Positions 7,232-15,972 are shown, numbered from the stretch's first letter. The stretch: DNA of 64,000 nt from Burkholderia cenocepacia (GCF_900446215.1 NZ_UAQZ01000017.1:248001-312000); one strand, 5' to 3'. A program made the numbers and translations. The notes: generated by a model from the sequence alone, not told the origin.

Positions 7232-9997
7232 ATGACGACACGACACAACACCTCGCACAAGAAACAGCGCGGCTTCATCAAGGCCGGCGCCGGCCAGCAG
7301 AATGAACCGCGCACCATGCGCGCCGCGCAGGAAGCGGCCCGCCCGCTCGAAGACACGCTGAAGTCGCTGCACACCAGCACGCGCGGCCTCACCTACGACC
7401 AGGCCGCCGACCGCCTGCAGCAGCATGGCCCGAACGAAATCGCGCACGACAAGCCGCCGCACTGGACCCGGCAGTTGCTGCTCTCGTTCCACAACCCGTT
7501 CGTCTACGTGCTGCTGGTGCTGGCCGCCATCAGCTTCTTCACCGACGTCTACTTCGCGGCGCCCGACGAGCGCGACTACGTCGGCATGACGATCCTGCTG
7601 ACGATGGTCACGATCAGCGCGCTGCTGCGCTTCGTGCAGGAATTCCGTTCGCTGCGCGCGGCCGAGAAGCTCAAGGCGATGGTCCGCACGACCGCGACCG
7701 TGCAGCGCGCGGTGACCGACACGGCCGAGCCGTCGCGCCGCGAAGTGCCGATGCGCGACGTCGTCGTCGGCGACATCGTGCATCTTTCCGCCGGCGACAT
7801 GATCCCCGCCGACGTGCGGCTGCTCGCGTCGCGCGACCTGTTCATCAGCCAGGCGGTGCTGACCGGCGAGGCGCTGCCCGTCGAGAAGTACGACACGCTC
7901 GGCGCGGTGGCCGGCAAATCCGCGGGCACGCACGCGGCGACCGCGGCGAACGACGCACCGGCGTCGCTGCTCGATCTCGAGAACATCTGCTTCATGGGCA
8001 CCAACGTCGTCAGCGGCACGGCGACGGCCGTCGTCGTCGCGACCGGCGAAGAGACCTACTTCGGCTCGCTCGCGCGCAACGTCGTGAGCCACAAGCGCAT
8101 CGAGACGAGCTTCGACCGCGGCGTCGCGAGCGTCAGCTGGCTGCTGATCAAGTTCATGTTCGTGATGGTGCCGATCGTGTTCATGATCAACGGCCTGACC
8201 AAGGGCGACTGGCTGAGCGCCCTCACGTTCGCGCTCGCGGTGGCCGTGGGCCTCACGCCCGAGATGCTGCCGATGATCGTCAGCGCGAACCTCGCGCGCG
8301 GCGCGGTCGCGATGGCGCGCCGCAAGGTCGTCGTCAAGCGGCTGAACTCGGTGCAGAACTTCGGCGCGATGGACGTGCTGTGCACCGACAAGACCGGCAC
8401 GCTCACGCAGGACAAGATCATCCTCGAACATCACCTCGACCTGTCCGGCCACAAGAACGAGGACATCCTGCGGCTCGGCTGGCTGAACAGCTTCCACCAG
8501 AGCGGCCAGAAGAACCTGATCGACATCGCGGTCGTCGCGCGCGCCGACGAGATCGGCGAACGCGTGAAGCCGCAGGGTTACAAGAAGATCGACGAACTGC
8601 CGTTCGACTTCGTGCGGCGCCGCCTGTCGGTCGTCGTCGAGGATACGCGCGGCACGCATCTGCTGATCTGCAAGGGCGCGGTCGAGGAAATGCTGGCGGT
8701 GTCGACGCACGTGCAGGATGAAGACGGCGTACGCCCGCTCGACTACGTGGCCCGCAAGCGGCTGCTCGAACAGGCCACCGCGTACAACGAGGACGGCTTT
8801 CGCGTGCTCGTGCTCGCCACGCGCACGATCCCGCGCGGCGACGAGCGTGCGCAATACCGCACCGCCGACGAACACGATCTCGTCGTGCGCGGCTTCCTGA
8901 CCTTCCTCGATCCGCCGAAGGAGTCGGCCGCGCCGGCGCTCGCCGCGCTGCGCGAGAACGGTGTCGCGGTGAAGGTGCTGACGGGCGACAACCCGACCGT
9001 CACGATGAAGGTGTGCCGCCAGGTCGGCCTCGAACCCGGCAAACCGATGCTCGGCACGGAAATCGAAGCGCTCGACGACGACACGCTCGCCAAGGTCGTC
9101 GAACGCACGACCGTGTTCGCGAAGCTCACGCCGCTGCAGAAGGCGCGCATCGTCAAGGCGCTGCAGGCGAACGGTCACACCGTCGGCTTCCTCGGCGACG
9201 GCATCAACGATGCGCCCGCGCTGCGCGACGCCGACGTCGGCATCTCGGTCGACAGCGGCGCCGACATCGCGAAGGAAACCGCCGACATCATCCTGCTCGA
9301 AAAGAGCCTGATGGTGCTGGAGGAAGGCGTGATCAAGGGCCGCGAGACGTTCGGCAACATCCTGAAGTACCTGAACATGACGGCCAGCTCCAACTTCGGC
9401 AACGTGTTCTCGGTGCTGGTCGCCAGCGCGTTCCTGCCGTGGGAGCCGATGCTCGCGACGCAACTGCTCGTGCTGAACCTGATCTACGACACGTCGCAGA
9501 TGCTGCTGCCGTGGGACAAGATGGACCCCGAGTTCCTGAAGAAGCCGCGCAAGTGGGAAGCCGGCAACATCAGCCGCTTCATGCTGTGGGTCGGGCCCAC
9601 GTCGTCGGTATTCGACATCACGACGTACATCCTGATGTGGACGGTGTTCGGTGCGGGCGCGCTGTATCACCTGAACGGCGGCGCGAGCGGCCAGATCGTG
9701 ATGAACTCGGGCTGGTTCATCGAGAGCCTCGTGTCGCAGACGCTCGTCGTGCACCTGCTGCGCACGCAGAAGATCCCGTTCCTGCAGAGCACGGCGTCGC
9801 TGCCGGTGCTGCTGTCGACCTTCACCGCGATCGCGATCGGCTGCTGGCTGCCGTTCTCGCCGTTCGCGGAGGCGATCGGCTTCATGCACCTGCCGGGCAC
9901 CTACTGGCTGTGGCTCGCCGCGACGATGGTCGGCTACATCGTGCTCGCGCAGATCGTCAAGACGATCTACGTGCGCCGCTACAAGCAGTGGTTCTGA
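7232..9997 (+). CDS. mgtA: magnesium-translocating P-type ATPase (type IIIB)
   Basis: 921 residues, close to E. coli MgtA (898). It has an N-terminal cation-ATPase domain (about residues 30-100), the actuator motif LTGEALPVEK, the phosphorylation motif CTDKTGTLTQ with Asp386, the hinge motif GDGINDAPALRDADVGISVDSGADIAKE, and about ten membrane helices. It imports Mg2+ across the inner membrane driven by ATP. The start at 7232 (MTTRHNTSHKK) has AGGAG at 7221-7225, better placed than an in-frame GTG at 7214. A long leader with small ORFs precedes it and a terminator follows at 10077, so regulation by Mg2+ through the leader is likely but inferred. Confidence 0.95.
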   Translation: MTTRHNTSHKKQRGFIKAGAGQQNEPRTMRAAQEAARPLEDTLKSLHTSTRGLTYDQAADRLQQHGPNEIAHDKPPHWTRQLLLSFHNPFVYVLLVLAAISFFTDVYFAAPDERDYVGMTILLTMVTISALLRFVQEFRSLRAAEKLKAMVRTTATVQRAVTDTAEPSRREVPMRDVVVGDIVHLSAGDMIPADVRLLASRDLFISQAVLTGEALPVEKYDTLGAVAGKSAGTHAATAANDAPASLLDLENICFMGTNVVSGTATAVVVATGEETYFGSLARNVVSHKRIETSFDRGVASVSWLLIKFMFVMVPIVFMINGLTKGDWLSALTFALAVAVGLTPEMLPMIVSANLARGAVAMARRKVVVKRLNSVQNFGAMDVLCTDKTGTLTQDKIILEHHLDLSGHKNEDILRLGWLNSFHQSGQKNLIDIAVVARADEIGERVKPQGYKKIDELPFDFVRRRLSVVVEDTRGTHLLICKGAVEEMLAVSTHVQDEDGVRPLDYVARKRLLEQATAYNEDGFRVLVLATRTIPRGDERAQYRTADEHDLVVRGFLTFLDPPKESAAPALAALRENGVAVKVLTGDNPTVTMKVCRQVGLEPGKPMLGTEIEALDDDTLAKVVERTTVFAKLTPLQKARIVKALQANGHTVGFLGDGINDAPALRDADVGISVDSGADIAKETADIILLEKSLMVLEEGVIKGRETFGNILKYLNMTASSNFGNVFSVLVASAFLPWEPMLATQLLVLNLIYDTSQMLLPWDKMDPEFLKKPRKWEAGNISRFMLWVGPTSSVFDITTYILMWTVFGAGALYHLNGGASGQIVMNSGWFIESLVSQTLVVHLLRTQKIPFLQSTASLPVLLSTFTAIAIGCWLPFSPFAEAIGFMHLPGTYWLWLAATMVGYIVLAQIVKTIYVRRYKQWF

Positions 9998-10076
9998 TCG
10001 CGCTCGGATGACGATGCGCCGGCCCGTGCGCCACCTGCACGGGTCGCCCCCCGATCTGCCGTCGTTCGGCGATGAA

Positions 10077-10102
10077 CGGGCCGCCTCGGCGGCCCGTTTT
10101 TT
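10077..10102 (+). terminator. rho-independent terminator of mgtA
   Basis: The stem CGGGCCGC / GCGGCCCG with a CTCG tetraloop is followed by six T (10097-10102). It lies 80 bases after the mgtA stop. Confidence 0.85.
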
Positions 10103-10105
10103 CAT

Positions 10106-10390
10106 TCAGCGGGCATCGTTCGCGCCGAACAGCTGCGCGCACACCGCGCGCCCCTCGCCGGTCAGCGCAGCACTGCCGGTCCCGTCCTCGTTCAGCGTCG
10201 TCGCGCTCAGGCCGGCGGCGTCGAGTTGCGTCAACACGCGGCGCAGCGTGCTCATCGGCAATTGCGCGCGCTTCGCGATCTTCGGCAGCGACCATGGCTT
10301 GCCGGCCGGATCGCTGGCGGCTTCGTTCAGCGTCGCGAGCGTGGCGACGAGCGCGGGATCGAGCGGGGATTCGTCGGATTCTGAAGTCAT
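10106..10390 (-). CDS. small winged-helix regulator-like protein
   Basis: 94 residues from the ATG at 10390 (MTSESDESPLDP). The core reads as a winged helix: WSLPKIAKRAQLPMSTLRRVLTQLDAAGLSATTL is a typical helix-turn-helix plus recognition helix, followed by a wing and LTGEGRAV, as in MarR- or ArsR-like proteins. A longer start (GTG at 10465) would overlap the stop of the upstream LysR gene by four bases and suggests translational coupling, but the added residues look non-coding. It probably forms a unit with that LysR gene. Its target is unknown; a role as a DNA-binding regulator is inferred from the fold. Confidence 0.65.
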   Translation of the reverse strand: MTSESDESPLDPALVATLATLNEAASDPAGKPWSLPKIAKRAQLPMSTLRRVLTQLDAAGLSATTLNEDGTGSAALTGEGRAVCAQLFGANDAR

Positions 10391-10461
10391 CGGTTCGGGT
10401 TCGTCGGCCGGCGTCGCGCCGGCATGCAGGAAGAAAGCGATCGCGGACACTATACGCCGCG

Positions 10462-11337
10462 TCACGCCCCCTTGAGCGCCGCGCGCATGAACGACACGAA
10501 ACGCGTGGTGACGGGATCGTCGCGATCAGAGCGCCACGCGAGCCCCACGCGCCACTTCGCGTCCCGGCCGTCGAGCGGCAGCACCGTCGCGTCGCGCAAC
10601 AGGTACTGCGCGCTCGACGGGATGAACGCGACACCACCGCCGGCCGCGACCGACGTCAGCACCGATTGCACGTCCTCCGCCTGCTGCATCACGTGCGGCA
10701 CGAAGCGCCGCGCGACGCACCATCGGTCGATCTGCGCGGCCAGCCCGGGACCACGCGCACGCTGCAGCGCGATGAAGCCGATCTCGTTGAGCACGTCGAG
10801 GTCGGCCGGCACGCGCTTGAAGCCGAGATGCGGCGGTACCGCGAGCGCGAGCGCTTCGTCGATCACCTTGAACGACGACAAGCCTTCGTCGGAAGGCAGG
10901 CGCAGGAAACCGGCGTCGAGCTTGCCGGTGCGCAGCCGGCGCGTCTGTTCGGACGACGACAGGTCGCTCAGCGTCACCGCGATACCCGGATTGCAACGGC
11001 GGAATTCGGCGATCAGTTTCGGCACGAGCGTCAGCACGGACAGGCAGATGCCGAGCCGCAAATGCCCGCGCTGCCCGCTGGTCGCTTCCCGCGCACGCGC
11101 CAGGATTTCGTCGGCATCGCGCACGAGCGCCTGCGCGTCGGGCAGAAAGCGTTCGCCGAACGGCGTCAGCTCCGCGCCATGCCGACCGCGCTCGAACAGC
11201 TTGCCGCCGAGGCTCGCCTCGAGCGCGCCGATCTGCTTGCTGAGCGCAGGTTGACTCATGTGCAGCGCATCGGCCGCACGGCTGAAATGGCACAGCTCGG
11301 TGACCGTCAGGAATGTGCGCAGCAGTTTCAGTTCCAT
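10462..11337 (-). CDS. LysR-family transcriptional regulator
   Basis: 291 residues with the standard architecture: an N-terminal winged helix (MELKLLRTFLTVTELCHFSRAADALHMSQPALSKQIGALE) and a LysR substrate-binding domain from about residue 90. The region holds the characteristic GHLRLGI start of the effector domain and AAGGGVAFIPSS near the end, as in the benzoate/chlorocatechol and hydrocarbon-responsive subgroup. No divergent metabolic gene is adjacent, since the 527 bases upstream contain no convincing CDS, so its target cannot be inferred. It overlaps a small winged-helix gene downstream if the latter uses its longer start. Confidence 0.88.
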   Translation of the reverse strand: MELKLLRTFLTVTELCHFSRAADALHMSQPALSKQIGALEASLGGKLFERGRHGAELTPFGERFLPDAQALVRDADEILARAREATSGQRGHLRLGICLSVLTLVPKLIAEFRRCNPGIAVTLSDLSSSEQTRRLRTGKLDAGFLRLPSDEGLSSFKVIDEALALAVPPHLGFKRVPADLDVLNEIGFIALQRARGPGLAAQIDRWCVARRFVPHVMQQAEDVQSVLTSVAAGGGVAFIPSSAQYLLRDATVLPLDGRDAKWRVGLAWRSDRDDPVTTRFVSFMRAALKGA

Positions 11338-11864
11338 TCTTTAACGGAATCGTAACGATCGAAATATTCATTTTACCGATCGAATGCAATGGCGTTCAAT
11401 ACGGACATGCCCTTTCCCGAATTCACGTTCATGTCCCTCGATCCAGCGGCCGACTGCGTGGCCGAGCCATCATGCGATGTCGCGGGTGCAAACGCTCGCG
11501 CAGTGGCCGCCGAGACCCGCGCACCGAAGCGTCGTGCCGAGCGCACGGACGGGCGCAGCCGCCGCTTTCGCTTCGGCGATGCCCTGGAAGACGCGCCGCC
11601 ACGCGCGGTGACCGGTTCGATCGCGATCAGTTTTGCGGTCGTGTCGCGGCGGAACTGGCCGCGCTGAACCGCATGGCTGCGCGCCTTTCACCCCACACCC
11701 ACCGCGGCCCGACAGCGCGAAAACGACCGAAATCCTCCCGCATCACGCGTCAATGCGCGGCATCCCATCGTCATCGCCCCGCGATCGACCGTATAATTTC
11801 CCGCACCCGCTGACCGCCCACGCATTCCGCGCAGCCGCATCGCGCGTGAAAAGGAGACTTTCGC
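11338..11864. other. 527-base intergenic region, one doubtful ORF
   Basis: The left end holds the LysR promoter, with AT-rich sequence and two CGATCG palindromes (11358-11363 and 11378-11383) 20 bases apart that could be a LysR-type site. A frame at 11389-11667 (92 residues, beginning MAFNTDMPFPEF) starts with an ATG but drifts into Arg-rich shadow composition, and I do not accept it as a firm gene. It may be a decayed divergent gene. The right end is the promoter of the PBP7-like gene. Confidence 0.4.
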
Positions 11865-12947
11865 TTGACCGGCCTCATCGCGCGCCTGCCTCGCGCCCGG
11901 ACCACCCTGATCCTCGCCCTGTCGTTCCTGCTGCTCGCATTCGCCGCGAATGCGTCTGCGCAACGCGTACAACCGCATCGCGCCGCCCATGTGCAACCGC
12001 ATGCCCATACGAAGGCCGTCAAGAAGAAACCCCATCGCAAGAAAAAGGCCGTCAAGCATCGTCGCTCGCGCGTGACGCATCAGGCGGCCAAACGCCACGC
12101 GGCGCCCGCGCCGCAGCAGCGGCGCGCGAAACGCACGGCCGCCGTGCGGCCGCGCCCGCCCGCGAAGCCGAAGCTGCTCGCCAGTTGCGGCTATACGCCA
12201 CGCGCGGTCGGTTCGCTGCATTCGCGCGCGGCCTACGTGCTCGACGTCGATTCCGGCACCCCGCTGCTGGCCCGCAACGCGCGTACCGTCCGGCCGATCG
12301 CATCGATCTCCAAACTGATGACGGCCGTCGTCGCGCGCGACGCCGATCGTCCGCTGAACGGCGTGCTGCGCGTGACCGCGCGCGATCGCGACACGATCAA
12401 GTTCACCGGTTCGCGGCTGCAGGTCGGCTCGGAACTGTCGCGCCGCGAGATGTTCCATATCGCGCTGATGTCGTCGGAGAACCGCGCGGCCGCCGCGCTG
12501 AGCCGCGACTATCCGGGCGGGCGCGTCGCGTTCGTCAAGGCGATGAACCGCGAAGCACGTCGGCTCGGCATGCGGCATACGCACTTCCGCGAGCCCACCG
12601 GCCTGTCGCCGCACAACGTATCGACCGCGGAAGATCTCGCGCGGCTCGTCGGCGCGGCCGCGCAGGATCCGTTGATCCGCTATTTCTCGACCGATCTGTC
12701 AACCACCGTGCGCCCCGGCGACGGCGAACTCGTGTACGTGAATTCCGACCCGCTCGTGCGCTACCGCCGCCTGCCGATCCGGCTGCAGAAAACCGGCTTC
12801 ATCAACGAATCGGGGCACGGCGTCGTGATGCGCATGCGCGTGAAAGGCCGCCGCGAAACGGTCGTGCTGCTCGGTGCGCCGACGCGCGCCGGCGTATCGA
12901 GCGACGCCATCCGGATCCATCGCTGGCTGTCCTGTTCGATCCGGTAA
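11865..12947 (+). CDS. D-alanyl-D-alanine endopeptidase, PBP7/PbpG-like (peptidase S11)
   Basis: 360 residues. A signal peptide (about residues 1-33) is followed by an unusually basic Lys/His/Arg-rich stretch (about residues 34-105) and then a peptidase S11 domain with all three active-site motifs: SxxK at Ser147-Lys150 (SISK), SxN at Ser204-Asn206 (SEN) and KTG at 309-311. It acts in the periplasm on peptidoglycan cross-links. The start appears to be TTG at 11865, with AAGGAG at 11851-11856 eight bases upstream; no better ATG precedes the signal peptide. The basic stretch may bind the anionic cell wall, which is inference. Confidence 0.88.
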   Translation: MTGLIARLPRARTTLILALSFLLLAFAANASAQRVQPHRAAHVQPHAHTKAVKKKPHRKKKAVKHRRSRVTHQAAKRHAAPAPQQRRAKRTAAVRPRPPAKPKLLASCGYTPRAVGSLHSRAAYVLDVDSGTPLLARNARTVRPIASISKLMTAVVARDADRPLNGVLRVTARDRDTIKFTGSRLQVGSELSRREMFHIALMSSENRAAAALSRDYPGGRVAFVKAMNREARRLGMRHTHFREPTGLSPHNVSTAEDLARLVGAAAQDPLIRYFSTDLSTTVRPGDGELVYVNSDPLVRYRRLPIRLQKTGFINESGHGVVMRMRVKGRRETVVLLGAPTRAGVSSDAIRIHRWLSCSIR

Positions 12948-12991
12948 ACACACGCAGGCAGCCCGCACATTCACGCCAGGGGAGCGACGCC

Positions 12992-13225
12992 ATGCAGGAC
13001 GAATACCGCTTCAACGCATTCGGTCGGCTGCTCGCCGTCGTGCGCATGGACGGCCGCTGGGCCGTGTTCGATCTCGGCGCCGAAGGCAAGCGACGCCCGG
13101 CCAATCTGCAGATTCCGTCCGCGCTCGCCGCGGACGAACTCGGCCAGTATCTCGGCGATCTGCTGCACGAAAACGCGACCCCGCGCTACAGCGAAGTCGT
13201 ACCGGTCGCACATCGGCGTACGTAA
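12992..13225 (+). CDS. small conserved hypothetical protein (DUF7661-like)
   Basis: 77 residues beginning MQDEYRFNAFGRLLAVVR, with AGGGGAG 6 bases before the ATG. The sequence has an even charge distribution and a compact alpha/beta look (FGRLLAVVRMDGRWAVFDLGAEGKRRPA, then a helix DELGQYLGDLLHE). It resembles a family of small uncharacterised proteins annotated as DUF7661; that match is from memory. It follows the PBP7-like gene by 44 bases and could be cotranscribed. No function is assigned. Confidence 0.7.
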   Translation: MQDEYRFNAFGRLLAVVRMDGRWAVFDLGAEGKRRPANLQIPSALAADELGQYLGDLLHENATPRYSEVVPVAHRRT

Positions 13226-13264
13226 TCGCGCGCCGGACGGCGTCGCCAAGCGGCGATCAATTCG

Positions 13265-13290
13265 ACAGTTAAACTTGCAAGTTTAACTGT
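13265..13290. promoter_or_regulatory. perfect 26-bp palindrome, predicted MarR operator
   Basis: The arms ACAGTTAAACTTG and CAAGTTTAACTGT are exact reverse complements with no spacer. The site ends nine bases before the first possible start codon of the adjacent MarR-family gene and is AT-rich in a GC-rich neighbourhood. It fits an autoregulatory operator controlling the MarR gene, isochorismatase-like gene and efflux gene. Confidence 0.85.
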
Positions 13291-13298
13291 CTTATTCT

Positions 13299-13754
13299 AT
13301 GATTCGCCGCATGAACCCGCCACGCAAACCCGGCGTTTCCGCCGACGCCGTCGCCGCCGACCTGACCCTCGCGGTCGGCCAGCTCATCCGCCGGCTGCGC
13401 TCCGAGATCGATTCCGAAGGGCTCGGCATGTCCCAGACGAGCGCACTCGCACGGCTTCACCGGCACGGGCCGATGACGACTGCCGATCTCGCGCGCGCCG
13501 AAGCGATGAAGCCGCAGTCGATGAAGGCGATCCTCGCGAGCCTCGAGGAAGACGCGCTCGTCGAGCGCGAACCGCATCCGACCGACGGCCGCCAGATCCT
13601 GTTCAAACTCACCGCCGCCGGCCTCGACGCACGACACAAGCGCAACGCCGCGAAAAACAAGTGGCTCGGCGCCGCGATCGAGAAGCTCGATCCGCACGAC
13701 ATCGACACGCTCGCCGCCGCCATCCCGCTGATCCGCCGCATCGGCGAGCAATGA
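13299..13754 (+). CDS. MarR-family transcriptional regulator
   Basis: 151 residues (147 if the second ATG at 13311 is used). The core shows the MarR winged helix: QTSALARLHRHGPMTTADLARAEAMKPQSMKAILASLEEDALVERE, then the wing PTDGRQILFKLTAAG with the conserved D-x-R. It is the first gene of a probable unit with a cysteine-hydrolase-like gene and an MFS pump, and a perfect 26-bp palindrome sits directly upstream. Autorepression and control of the two downstream genes are the likely roles; the inducing ligand is unknown. Confidence 0.9.
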   Translation: MIRRMNPPRKPGVSADAVAADLTLAVGQLIRRLRSEIDSEGLGMSQTSALARLHRHGPMTTADLARAEAMKPQSMKAILASLEEDALVEREPHPTDGRQILFKLTAAGLDARHKRNAAKNKWLGAAIEKLDPHDIDTLAAAIPLIRRIGEQ

Positions 13755-13821
13755 AGCCGGCCGGCGCGCGACGCGGCATGCGCGCGCACGGCTTTCCCCG
13801 CCCTTTCCCCGGAGCCCCATC

Positions 13822-14385
13822 ATGAGCGCAACCCGTCTCGACACGAACACGGCGCTGGTCGTCATCGACCTGCAGAAAGGCATCGTCGCCCTCCCCACCG
13901 CGCACCCGGTCGCACCGGTGATCGCCCGCACCCGCGAACTGCTCGACGCGTTCCGCAGCCGCGGCCTGCCGGTCGTGCTGGTCAACGTCGCGGGCGGCGC
14001 ACCGGGCCGCACCGAGCAAGCGCCACGCACGGCGCAGCTTCCGGCCGACTGGACCGAACTCGTGCCCGAGCTGAACCGCCAGCCGACCGACCACGTCGTG
14101 ACGAAGCAGACCTGGGGCGCCTTCACCGGCACCGGTCTCGACGCGCACCTGAAGGCAGCCGGCGTCACGCAGATCGTGCTGACCGGCGTCGCGACCAGCA
14201 TCGGCGTCGAATCCACCGCGCGGCAGGCGCACGAACTCGGCTACAACGTGACGCTCGCCGTCGACGCGATGACCGACCTCAACGCGGACGCGCACGTCAA
14301 CAGCGTCGAGCGGCTGTTCCCGCGTCTCGGCGAAACGGGCACGACTCAGGACATCGTCGCGCTGCTCGACCGGCGCGGCGCGTGA
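13822..14385 (+). CDS. isochorismatase-like cysteine hydrolase homologue lacking the catalytic Cys
   Basis: 187 residues with the isochorismatase-like fold. Asp16 (VVIDLQKG) and Lys95 (VVTKQTWGAF) of the expected D-K-C triad are present. The third position, usually Cys in a motif like TNICVESTAR, is Gly128 here (ATSIGVESTAR), confirmed in the nucleotide sequence. The non-prolyl cis motif region (LTGVATS) is otherwise intact. It may use other chemistry or be non-catalytic. It sits between the MarR regulator and an MFS pump whose GTG start overlaps this stop by four bases, so the three are probably one operon. Confidence 0.85.
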   Translation: MSATRLDTNTALVVIDLQKGIVALPTAHPVAPVIARTRELLDAFRSRGLPVVLVNVAGGAPGRTEQAPRTAQLPADWTELVPELNRQPTDHVVTKQTWGAFTGTGLDAHLKAAGVTQIVLTGVATSIGVESTARQAHELGYNVTLAVDAMTDLNADAHVNSVERLFPRLGETGTTQDIVALLDRRGA

Positions 14386-15809
14386 GCGACAAGCGCATCC
14401 GGCCGGCGCCGGGCCACGCGGCCGGCCGGCTCGATCCGTCGATCTGGAAAGTCGGCGCAGTCGCGACACTCGGCTCGCTGCTGTCGCAACTCGATGCGAC
14501 GATCGTCAACGTGTCGCTGTCGAGCCTCGCGACCGACCTGCATGCCAGCCTGTCGACGATCCAGTGGGTGACGAGCGGCTACCTGCTCGCGCTGACGCTG
14601 GTGCTGCCGCTGAACGGCTGGCTCGTCGACCGCATCGGTACGAAGGCGCTGTATCTGTGGTGCTTCTCGGCGTTCACGCTCACGTCGGCGCTGTGCGGGC
14701 TCGCGTGGTCCGCGCCGTCGCTGATCGCGTTTCGCGTGTTGCAAGGCGTCAGCGGCGGCCTGCTCGCGCCGATGGCGCAGATGATGATCGCGCGCGTCGC
14801 CGGCCAGCAGATGGCGCGCGCGATCGGCTACGCGGCGGTGCCGGTACTGCTCGCGCCGATCCTCGGCCCGGTCGTGGCCGGCGCGATCCTGCAGCACACG
14901 TCGTGGCGCTGGCTGTTTCTGGTGAACCTGCCCGTCGGCGCGCTCGCGCTCGCACTGGCCGCGCGGTTCCTGCCCGGCGACCAAGACGATGCGCCGCGGC
15001 GCGAACTCGACTGGCTCGGCCTCGCGTTGCTGTCGCCGGCGCTCGTGCTGTTCCTGTACGGCGTCGAGCGGATCGGCTCGACGCTCGGCATCGCGGCGGT
15101 CGCAAGCTCGGCGCTGCTGCTCATCGCGTTCCTGCGCTTCGAGCGCCGCCAGCGCGAACGTGCGCTGATCGACCTCGCGCTGTTTCGTTCGCGCGTATTC
15201 GGCGCGGCAGCGAGCACGCAGTTCCTGTCGAACGGCGCGATGTATGCAGGCCAGATGCTGATTCCCGTGTTCCTGATCCAGGCGTGCGGGCGCTCGCCGG
15301 GAGAGATGGGCTGGCTGCTCGCGCCGCTCGGGCTCGGCATGCTCGTCACCTATCCGTCGATGGGCGCGCTGACGAACCGGTTCGGCGTGCGCCGGCTGGC
15401 CGCCGCCGGTGCATTGCTGGCGCTCGTCGCCACGCTGCCGTTCGTGTTCCTCGCGCTGACCGGTTACGATCCGCTCGTGCTCGTCCCCGCGCTGTTTCTG
15501 CGCGGCATGGGCCAGAGCGCGATCGGCGCGCCGTCGATCGCCGCCGCGTATGCGTCGGTCGAGCGCCGCAACCTGCCGATGGCGACCACGTCGCTCAATA
15601 TCGTGCAGCGGCTCGGCGGCCCGACGTTCACGACGCTGTGCACGCTGTTCCTCGCATGGCGGCTGCAGGCCGAATCGGCGACGGCCGGCGGCACGCAGGC
15701 CGTCGCCTATGCGTGGGCGTTCGGCCTGCTGTGCGCGCTGCATGCGGCGAGTTTCGTGACGACGCTGCGGCTGCCGTTGCGATCGGCCGGTGCAGGCGCA
15801 GGCGACTGA
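14382..15809 (+). CDS. DHA2-family MFS efflux transporter
   Basis: 475 residues with about fourteen hydrophobic segments. The DHA2 markers are visible: LDATIVNVSLSSLATDL in helix 1, NGWLVDRIGTKALY in the 2-3 loop, FRVLQGVSGGLLAPM in helix 4 and PVLLAPILGPVVAGAI in helix 5. The start is a GTG at 14382 overlapping the upstream stop as GTGA, so translation is coupled to the cysteine-hydrolase homologue. Control by the upstream MarR regulator and its palindrome is likely. The substrate is not apparent. Confidence 0.88.
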   Translation: MSDKRIRPAPGHAAGRLDPSIWKVGAVATLGSLLSQLDATIVNVSLSSLATDLHASLSTIQWVTSGYLLALTLVLPLNGWLVDRIGTKALYLWCFSAFTLTSALCGLAWSAPSLIAFRVLQGVSGGLLAPMAQMMIARVAGQQMARAIGYAAVPVLLAPILGPVVAGAILQHTSWRWLFLVNLPVGALALALAARFLPGDQDDAPRRELDWLGLALLSPALVLFLYGVERIGSTLGIAAVASSALLLIAFLRFERRQRERALIDLALFRSRVFGAAASTQFLSNGAMYAGQMLIPVFLIQACGRSPGEMGWLLAPLGLGMLVTYPSMGALTNRFGVRRLAAAGALLALVATLPFVFLALTGYDPLVLVPALFLRGMGQSAIGAPSIAAAYASVERRNLPMATTSLNIVQRLGGPTFTTLCTLFLAWRLQAESATAGGTQAVAYAWAFGLLCALHAASFVTTLRLPLRSAGAGAGD

Positions 15810-15810
15810 C

Positions 15811-15960
15811 CTCGGTATCCTGCCGGCCGGCGGCGGCCTGCCCGTCCTGCCGAATTTCTCGATCAACCTGCATGTGCCGCGCGGCCAGCACACGCCGGCC
15901 GTGACGGAACTGGCCCGCTACCTGCGCAACGGTTTCGCGCGCCTGCGCGCGCTCGCGTAG
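15811..15960 (+). pseudogene. possible C-terminal remnant of a LysR-family regulator
   Basis: Immediately after the MFS stop, a frame reads LGILPAGGGLPVLPNFSINL and ends about 30 residues later with a stretch like LARYLRNGFARLRALA before TAG at 15958-15960. This resembles the extreme C-terminus of a LysR effector domain (glycine-rich loop, beta strand, final helix). No N-terminal part exists nearby, because the frame upstream lies inside the MFS gene. It may be the scar of a deletion that fused the end of a lost regulator to this place. Evidence is pattern-based only. Confidence 0.35.
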
Positions 15961-15972
15961 CGCCGCATCGCG

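Noticed and set aside
7187-10105. A 972-codon open frame on the minus strand over mgtA
   Set aside because: Its composition (Arg/His/Asp/Glu/Val rich) is the usual antisense shadow of a GC-rich gene, and mgtA on the plus strand has every P-type ATPase motif.
11389-11667. A 92-residue frame upstream of the PBP7-like gene
   Set aside because: It has a plausible ATG, but no binding site and a drift to Arg-rich composition; kept only as a note in the intergenic entry.
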